Positions 59,019 to 64,000 of a stretch of DNA of 64,000 nucleotides are shown here, piece by piece; within the stretch, counting starts at the first letter, position 1; the number at the start of each line of letters is the position of its first letter. This DNA is from [Clostridium] symbiosum (lineage in GTDB: Bacteria; Bacillota; Clostridia; Lachnospirales; Lachnospiraceae), in assembly GCA_036419695.1 (NCBI GenBank), contig CP143946.1, forward strand, positions 3,590,001 through 3,654,000, read 5' to 3'. The notes under the pieces were generated by a model. It was given only the letters and a program-made list of their open reading frames with translations, made no database searches and was not told the origin of the DNA. A program made the translations under genes and the position numbers.

Positions 59019-60499
59019 ACCTGCAATGACTTTGTTAAACGACTTATTTTTTCCTCTGTTTCAACTCTCAAACGCTGATATTGTTCTTTTGAAATATCGT
59101 CTTTTTTCCAATCGTAATAAAAGTTATCTAACAAGTGATTATTTTTTTCTATATTTATTTTTGTACTTTCGATCAAGAGATTCAATCGGGTTGATTCATT
59201 TTTTACATTAGAACATTGATTAATCTCATTTACAATTCCTTGTAAATTTTCAATATAGTTAATTTGAACTTGAATTAGTTTAAGTATTATTTCCTCTAAT
59301 GTTTTAAAATTAATACTATGCTTATCATTACAATATTTTTTACCATGTTCACGATAAGTTCGACAAACTAAATAATTATTATTTTTCGCGTTCGTTTTTC
59401 GCATTGCTTTTTTACAATCAGAACAATATACTAGCCCTGCAAAAAGATGCACTTCCCCCGTCTTTTCGGATATTCTTGTTCTTCGTTTCCTTATAACTTC
59501 AACATCTTCAAACATGTCATTGTTAATTATACTCTCGTGACAATTTTCTTTTAACTGATACTTTTCTTTAGGTGTTGGGATTTGTTTATGACGCTTATGA
59601 TCAAAAGAAGAGCTCTTCTTTTGTACCATAAACCCTAAATTTGATTTGTTTGATAAAATTCGACTGACTGTGCTAGGACTCCATAAACCACTGTTCTCAT
59701 CCGAATTAGGATTATGATAATTTAATTTTAATACTTCCTGCTTATATTTGGTGGGGTTCGGTATTCCCTGCTCATTTAATTTTCTTGCAATTTGTTTGTC
59801 AGAAATCCCTGAACTGCTCCATTCAAATATTTGACGCACTATTTTAGAAGCAACTGGATCAATAATCCAATTCTTGTTAAATGGGTTTGGATCACTCATA
59901 TATCCGTATGTTGGAAATCCCCCAAGTGGCTCCCCATATGCGCGTTTTGTTTCTTGTGTGATACGGATTTTCACCGATGTAATTCTTGCAACATCTTCAG
60001 CATTTTGAAATGCCTGATATACTTCGGGGCTAGTGATCGCGTGTGGATCTTTAAATGTATCAATCGCAGGTTCTCCACAGCATATAAACCTTACGTTTTT
60101 TTCTAAAACGTATGAATCAAGCTCCTTTATACCATCGGCTAAATTTCTTACAAACCTAGTTATATCTTTTACAATAAAACAATTTACAATGTTATTATCT
60201 ATATCTTGTTGTAATCTCTGATATTCGCCACGTTCAAAATCAGTTCCTGTTAATCCGTCGTCTATATAAATATCATATATCATAAAATCGTCAATTTGTT
60301 GTAGGAATAGTCCAATATACTTAATTTGAAAAAGTATGCTTTCACTAAATAAATCTTCTCCAGTATAATTTTTTTTTCTTTTCTGCAATTTTTTCATATC
60401 TTCTTTTGATAATCTAAGATAAATTCCTATCACCCATTTGGGCAATCCTTTTTCGTGTACTGGTAACCATTGCATAAATTGTTGTAAGTTGTGTCTCAA
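58754..60499 (-). CDS. large serine recombinase (integrase/excisionase of the element)
   Basis: A 581-residue large serine recombinase. S31 in YLRLSKED is the nucleophile, with the catalytic arginines in DFERGEYQRL and KDITRFVRN. The central recombinase domain contains PTYGYMSDPN and a WSPSTVSRILSN segment, followed by a zinc-ribbon (CSDCKKAM, then CRTY and a later Cys) and a coiled-coil region. It performs site-specific integration and, with a directionality factor, excision. It starts at a TTG with GGAGG seven bases upstream. Its position beside the junction with the collagen-like gene identifies 58716 as the attachment end. Confidence 0.93.
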   Translation of the reverse strand: MRHNLQQFMQWLPVHEKGLPKWVIGIYLRLSKEDMKKLQKRKKNYTGEDLFSESILFQIKYIGLFLQQIDDFMIYDIYIDDGLTGTDFERGEYQRLQQDIDNNIVNCFIVKDITRFVRNLADGIKELDSYVLEKNVRFICCGEPAIDTFKDPHAITSPEVYQAFQNAEDVARITSVKIRITQETKRAYGEPLGGFPTYGYMSDPNPFNKNWIIDPVASKIVRQIFEWSSSGISDKQIARKLNEQGIPNPTKYKQEVLKLNYHNPNSDENSGLWSPSTVSRILSNKSNLGFMVQKKSSSFDHKRHKQIPTPKEKYQLKENCHESIINNDMFEDVEVIRKRRTRISEKTGEVHLFAGLVYCSDCKKAMRKTNAKNNNYLVCRTYREHGKKYCNDKHSINFKTLEEIILKLIQVQINYIENLQGIVNEINQCSNVKNESTRLNLLIESTKINIEKNNHLLDNFYYDWKKDDISKEQYQRLRVETEEKISRLTKSLQVYLLEQSKIMQGIKSKDKYFETFLKYKSIKELDREVLVELIDRIEITAEKGAIVTFRYRDSLSLILDFIEENKPENIVEKQKKYIKKK

Positions 60500-60548
60500 A
60501 AATATTCCTCCTCAATAATTTACACAACCACAATACAAAAATATTGTA

Positions 60549-60845
60549 TCATAGATCTAAGTGATCTGATTCTTTTTTCTTTAACAAATAATTATATAAA
60601 CAATCATTTATAGTCTTTTTTGAGTTATTGTTGTATTTAATTTGGACAATTGTACCATTAACTTTAAAACAATACGGGTTTTTAATTTCTTCAAAAAAAT
60701 ACTTCATTCTTTCATAATATGATGCTGTTGGATCGATCACCATTTCGTTTATTTCTTTCAATTGTGATTTGTCGATTTCGTCTAAATTTTGTTTACTTAA
60801 TTTTTCCAATTCATTTTTTGTTATTATAAAAACACCTCCTATCAT
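60549..60845 (-). CDS. small DUF6870-like element protein
   Basis: From the ATG at 60845 the product is 98 residues. The second half, MKYFFEEIKNPYCFKVNGTI, matches the I-x-N-P-Y-C-F/Y-x-x-x-x-x-V-K-V/I pattern of DUF6870 proteins of Tn916-like elements; function unknown. The ATG has no ribosome site before it. Instead AGGAGGTG lies inside the reading frame, seven bases before in-frame ATA codons at 60827 and 60824, so translation may begin at an ATA to give I/M-ITKNELEKL. A later canonical start is too far away. Confidence 0.7.
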   Translation of the reverse strand: MIGGVFIITKNELEKLSKQNLDEIDKSQLKEINEMVIDPTASYYERMKYFFEEIKNPYCFKVNGTIVQIKYNNNSKKTINDCLYNYLLKKKESDHLDL

Positions 60846-60938
60846 AGCTGGTCATTTTTTAACCAACTACAATAATCTATGAAAATAAAGTCAGAAAGAG
60901 AACTCGGATAAGGTTCAACTTTCTGGCTTTTATTAATT

Positions 60939-62327
60939 TTAAATATCGTTAAAATCAAATGTTATTTTTCTATTATGCGGTTCTTTTAGCTCTCTTTCTA
61001 GCATATCATTTTTGATATTTTCTTCTATAACTTCAACCTGTTGTGTTTCATGTACTCTCGCATAGGTATGATTATCAGCATAATAAAAACTTTGTATTTC
61101 TTGCATTGTACTAGCCTTTACGATAAAACGCCCCTTTACATCGTCTAATGAACTTGCTACATCAGTCCCTAACATTATCCTACTAGGTTCTTTGTCAACA
61201 AACCTGCCACAAATACGAAAAGCCACATTACTTTTTATTTGACCGTTTACAACGGTGCTATCAGGTCTTTGTATTCCCATAATAAGATGTATGCCAACAG
61301 CGCGTGAAAGCCTTGTAAGCGTTTCTAAACTGTCATAAAGACTATGTGATATATCCCGATCTCTAACCTTTAACAATTCGGCTAGTTCATCTATGAAAAT
61401 AACTTTTCTTGCTAAAGGTCTTGAACATACATTATTATATTCGCGAATATTATCAACCTTAGCTTTTCTAAATAAATCAAGTCGTCGTTCTGTTTCTCTT
61501 ACCATTCGTTCTAGTAGCACCTGTGCCGTTGAATATTCATAGTGAATTGTTACCATATCACTAAAATTCATGAATGAAACGCCCCTTTTAAAGTCAATCA
61601 GTTCGACATCATAATCTTTTTTTAATGATTGTTCAATCAAGCACTTCATTAAATTTGATTTCCCACTTCCAGTTTCCCCAGCAATAAATGCATGTGCATA
61701 TTTAGTTAAATTCAGCCCAACTTTTCCATAATTTCCAATACCTAATAATAAAGTATCGTCGTTTATATTATTAAAGCTGTCATCCCATTCCATATACTCT
61801 GGTAATTGTTGTGACTGTAGCATAATAAACACATTTCTATTATTTTCTGGATCTTGCTTTATATCAACAATTTTTTGATTAAGATATACTTCTAGTTGTT
61901 CTTGTTTTGCCTTCCAAACACTTAATGGTATAAGTGATTGAAACGCAAGCACTAAACAATATTCGCTTAGTTCTTCTTCATACAAAAAGGTGGGTAAACA
62001 ATTATCGCTTGTTTGAAGACCTATAATAGAAAAAATTGAGTTAAAGGCTTTTATACGTTTCTTATAGGGAAATTCCTTCCATTTAACTTTAATACCAGCA
62101 TAAAGCGCGATTATCACGATCATAGTAATTGAAATTTGACGGCAACTAGGAATGATTAAAAGAAAAAACAGTATTCCATATGATGTAAAATAAACCACAT
62201 TCTGTTGTGAGGCTGTTATAATACCTGCAAACATTAAACTGAAAAAGGCGCGAAAAGCTAGCCCTAGCCCAGTTCCAAAAAGAATACTTAAATTATAAAC
62301 CATATCATTATTTTCATTTTTACTCAT
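60939..62327 (-). CDS. FtsK/SpoIIIE-type DNA translocase (conjugative-element coupling protein)
   Basis: A 462-residue protein with two or three N-terminal membrane helices (about 15-75) and an FtsK/SpoIIIE ATPase domain. Walker A is G217-ETGSGKS; Walker B is KVIFIDELAEL; LIMGIQRPDSTVVNGQIKSN follows as the sensor region. It resembles the Orf21-type translocase of Tn916-like elements, which moves DNA to the transfer apparatus. It lacks the gamma domain of chromosomal FtsK. GGGG lies before the ATG. It is the clearest sign that the element is or was conjugative or mobilisable. Confidence 0.92.
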   Translation of the reverse strand: MSKNENNDMVYNLSILFGTGLGLAFRAFFSLMFAGIITASQQNVVYFTSYGILFFLLIIPSCRQISITMIVIIALYAGIKVKWKEFPYKKRIKAFNSIFSIIGLQTSDNCLPTFLYEEELSEYCLVLAFQSLIPLSVWKAKQEQLEVYLNQKIVDIKQDPENNRNVFIMLQSQQLPEYMEWDDSFNNINDDTLLLGIGNYGKVGLNLTKYAHAFIAGETGSGKSNLMKCLIEQSLKKDYDVELIDFKRGVSFMNFSDMVTIHYEYSTAQVLLERMVRETERRLDLFRKAKVDNIREYNNVCSRPLARKVIFIDELAELLKVRDRDISHSLYDSLETLTRLSRAVGIHLIMGIQRPDSTVVNGQIKSNVAFRICGRFVDKEPSRIMLGTDVASSLDDVKGRFIVKASTMQEIQSFYYADNHTYARVHETQQVEVIEENIKNDMLERELKEPHNRKITFDFNDI

Positions 62328-62336
62328 ATTTACCCC

Positions 62337-62630
62337 TTACTCTACTTCATAGTTATATAAATGCTTTATAAGCGTATATGAATTATAATTAATGACTACT
62401 TTTCTTATTGTTTTATTTAAATTTGTATCTTTGCAAGGCATCGTATAATTGTTTTTATCATGTATGATTAAATTTAATGTCTTATAGACATTGGTTTTAT
62501 CTCGAAACTTCATAAATTTATATTTTTCTAACAAGATTTTAAAATATTCTCTTTCAATAATTATTCTGTCATTCGTAATAGGATAGTTTTCTTCTAGCTT
62601 TTCAACAATAGAAATATATTCCTTTATCAA
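62337..62630 (-). CDS. small element protein, function unknown
   Basis: A 97-residue basic protein from a TTG at 62630, or 103 residues from an ATT at 62648 that sits five bases after GGGGGTG; the added residues NLLDLL make a natural start of the first helix. Rich in Lys, Asn, Tyr and Ile, with predicted helices and no membrane segment. I do not recognise a family. It lies between the tyrosine recombinase (about 17-bp gap from the ATT) and the FtsK-type gene. Confidence 0.65.
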   Translation of the reverse strand: MIKEYISIVEKLEENYPITNDRIIIEREYFKILLEKYKFMKFRDKTNVYKTLNLIIHDKNNYTMPCKDTNLNKTIRKVVINYNSYTLIKHLYNYEVE

Positions 62631-62665
62631 TAAATCTAATAGATTAATAACTTCACCCCCTTCTT

Positions 62666-63433
62666 TTAAAATTTCACTTTACTATTAAGGTAAATTTCTA
62701 TAGTTTCAATATTTTCGTGTCGCAACTTTTTCATGACTTCAATCTTAGATTTTGTTTTTTGATATTCTTGTTTTGCAAAAATTCTGCGTAAATCATGACA
62801 GGAAAAATCTAATTTTTCTGCCTGTTTTTGCAAGTAAGGTGCTGAATAAAACAGCTTATCATTTACTGCTTTTTTCTCTATATGTGATTTCAATACATTA
62901 AATAATTTCTTATTATCTTTTTTATATAACGTTATATTTTCCATATCACCCCCTTTTCCTTCAAATAAAAAAATGATTGAATCATTGTTTATTGTGCAAT
63001 CCTTCTTTTTAATTTGTGATAGTTCTGAAACTCTTAAACCAGTATTTAACATTGTTTCAAATGAAAGTTTCATTTTGTTATTGCGTAAATATTTTATTTT
63101 TTTATTAATTTTCGGAAAATCAATTAGCTTTTGTTTTCTATATTTTTTACTTGTATTGTATTTTAATTTTTCAATTTCCTCTAACTTTTCGTTCGGTAAT
63201 GAGATGTTTTTGTACTTTAAAAAATAGAACAAGGCATTCTTAGATTGTGAAAAATAATTTTCATATTTAATCGTTGATAAATTATTTATTATATTTTCAA
63301 TATCAATTTGATTGCTTAATAAACTTTGATCGGCTAAGAGTAATTCCATTCGATTGGCGTATGTGCGAGCCGTGGACGGTTGCAAGGATTTTTTAAGATA
63401 CTCCCTAAATCCATCTACTAAATCATATTTCAT
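62666..63433 (-). CDS. tyrosine recombinase (phage-integrase family)
   Basis: A 255-residue site-specific recombinase with an N-terminal SAM-like core-binding domain (about 1-90) and a catalytic domain with the R-K-H-R-H-Y set: R in NTGLRVSELS, K in FEGKGGDMENI, H-x-x-R in SCHDLRRIFAK, a late His in LRHENIE and the nucleophile Tyr in IEIYLNSK just before the end. All residues are present, so it may be active. A second recombinase beside the large serine recombinase could resolve dimers or move a nested element. GAGGTGG precedes the ATG. A 15-bp palindrome lies 26 bases upstream. Confidence 0.9.
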   Translation of the reverse strand: MKYDLVDGFREYLKKSLQPSTARTYANRMELLLADQSLLSNQIDIENIINNLSTIKYENYFSQSKNALFYFLKYKNISLPNEKLEEIEKLKYNTSKKYRKQKLIDFPKINKKIKYLRNNKMKLSFETMLNTGLRVSELSQIKKKDCTINNDSIIFLFEGKGGDMENITLYKKDNKKLFNVLKSHIEKKAVNDKLFYSAPYLQKQAEKLDFSCHDLRRIFAKQEYQKTKSKIEVMKKLRHENIETIEIYLNSKVKF

Positions 63434-63458
63434 TCAAACCCACCTCTACAAAATCGCT

Positions 63459-63490
63459 GACATAATATAATATAAATATTATATTATGTC
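63459..63490. promoter_or_regulatory. 15-bp palindrome upstream of the tyrosine recombinase gene
   Basis: Two perfect arms (GACATAATATAATAT and its complement) around AA. A TATAAT box is embedded on either strand, so this may be both promoter and operator. Confidence 0.5.
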
Positions 63491-63646
63491 ATTATCTAGT
63501 AATTTAAAATTATTGTTTCTTTGCTGATAAAATAAGGTTTTAATCGGTGTAACAAAGCTGTAATCTAACCATAATATTTTATTCATAAGTTACACTTTGG
63601 TTACACTATAAATATGCACTCAAAAAAACAAATAGACCACAAAAAA

Positions 63647-63666
63647 AGGAGCTCTGAAAAACTCCT
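63647..63666 (-). terminator. short terminator after the small gene at 63676
   Basis: A five-base AGGAG/CTCCT stem followed by seven Ts on the minus strand. The 63434-63675 spacer otherwise holds only the palindrome at 63459 and AT-rich sequence. Confidence 0.55.
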
Positions 63667-63675
63667 GATTTTTCA

Positions 63676-63939
63676 TTACAATTTCATTATCTTTTTCATA
63701 ACTCTTACCCCGTCCATAAATCCACTTTTATATAAAAAATGTTCTTCACGCCTTAGTAATTCTATTGAACTATTGCAATAATCTTCAATTAAATCTCTAT
63801 CTTTTGGTGGTAGAGAATTTATTAACCGTTCAGCCTCTGCCATTCGTTCTTGCTCCTCTTCACTAGATGTAGTATTCAGTTGCTTTAATAGTGTATCAAG
63901 GTATTCTGTTAGAATCATATCAAGAAAATCGTTATCCAT
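63676..63939 (-). CDS. small acidic element protein, function unknown
   Basis: An 87-residue soluble, Glu-rich protein starting MDNDFLDMILTEYL at the ATG at 63939, which has GAAGGA before it; an in-frame ATG at 63975 lacks a ribosome site. The end, FMDGVRVMKKIMKL, resembles the G-F-x-x-G-x-R/x-x-M-x-x-I tail of small proteins common in conjugative elements of Firmicutes, but I cannot name the family. It is transcribed toward the tyrosine recombinase. Confidence 0.7.
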   Translation of the reverse strand: MDNDFLDMILTEYLDTLLKQLNTTSSEEEQERMAEAERLINSLPPKDRDLIEDYCNSSIELLRREEHFLYKSGFMDGVRVMKKIMKL

Positions 63940-64000
63940 ACTTTTTCCTTCTTTCATTCGATTAATAAACAACATAGTTACACATACTTACTATATATGA

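Larger units (their letters stand above)
58716..64000. mobile_element. AT-rich integrative element (left end in collagen-like gene; right end outside window)
   Basis: From about 58716 to the window end, base composition drops sharply and codon use becomes A/T-ending. All genes lie on the minus strand: small gene, tyrosine recombinase, small gene, FtsK-type translocase, DUF6870-like gene, large serine recombinase. The recombinase gene ends only about 38 bases from the junction, the usual place for such genes next to their attachment site. The FtsK protein resembles that of Tn916-like conjugative elements. An ICE, a mobilisable element or a relict of one are all possible; no relaxase is visible here. 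Confidence 0.85.

Overview
The window looks like a chromosomal segment of a spore-forming, anaerobic Lachnospiraceae-type Clostridium (the old cluster XIVa group, e.g. Enterocloster, Hungatella or [Clostridium] symbiosum-like; the genus is inference). The evidence is spoIIP and gpr next to rpsT, holA and comEC, a GerMN lipoprotein, collagen-like spore-surface type proteins, strong AGGAGG ribosome binding sites, many TRAP and TAXI transport parts, and a glycolytic gap-pgk-tpiA block. The rightmost 5.3 kb is visibly much more AT-rich and is an integrated mobile element.

Layout. 1-6.8 kb: an uptake and hydrolysis cluster. One arm (minus strand) runs creatininase-family amidohydrolase, TRAP DctP-DctQ-DctM, then an APC permease. 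The other arm (plus strand) has a nitrilase-superfamily amidase and a LacI-type regulator. 7-21.6 kb: housekeeping and sporulation genes: CPBP protease, spoIIP, gpr, rpsT, holA, comEC, GerMN lipoprotein, a histidine kinase without an adjacent regulator, DegV, an ABC exporter and a secreted tandem-domain protein. 21.7-30.7 kb: a zinc-ribbon membrane protein, gpmI, a GGDEF protein, a tyrosine phosphatase, tpiA, pgk and gap. 31-38 kb: a DcuS/DcuR-like two-component pair, a secreted CAP protein, two small possible immunity-type genes (one frameshifted), then a GltS-type symporter followed by a TAXI binding protein, which together suggest a binding-protein-dependent secondary transporter. 38-42 kb: a LysR regulator divergent from an amidohydrolase, a 30-residue membrane protein and a sodium:solute symporter. 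42-52 kb: Na/Pi cotransporter, DUF4397 protein, MATE pump, a DHHW/MBOAT/DUF4358 surface-acylation group and DAHP synthase. 52-53 kb: a decayed group II intron directly behind the terminator of a sigV/rsiV-like ECF sigma/anti-sigma pair. 54.8-58.1 kb: a BclA-like collagen protein, AraC, flavodoxin-like and TetR genes.

58.3 kb to the end: a second collagen-like gene with a SigK-like promoter is cut after 32 perfect Gly-X-Y triplets by an AT-rich element. The element carries a large serine recombinase at its very edge, an FtsK-type translocase, a tyrosine recombinase and small genes. This arrangement recalls skin-type elements that interrupt sporulation genes and are excised in the mother cell, but the right end lies outside the window.

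Running through the intergenic spaces are two dispersed palindromic repeat families: a roughly 43-bp one with five copies (one supplies the stop codon of the BclA-like gene) and a CATAGGA hairpin fused to intrinsic terminators (three copies). No tRNA, rRNA or CRISPR array was seen.
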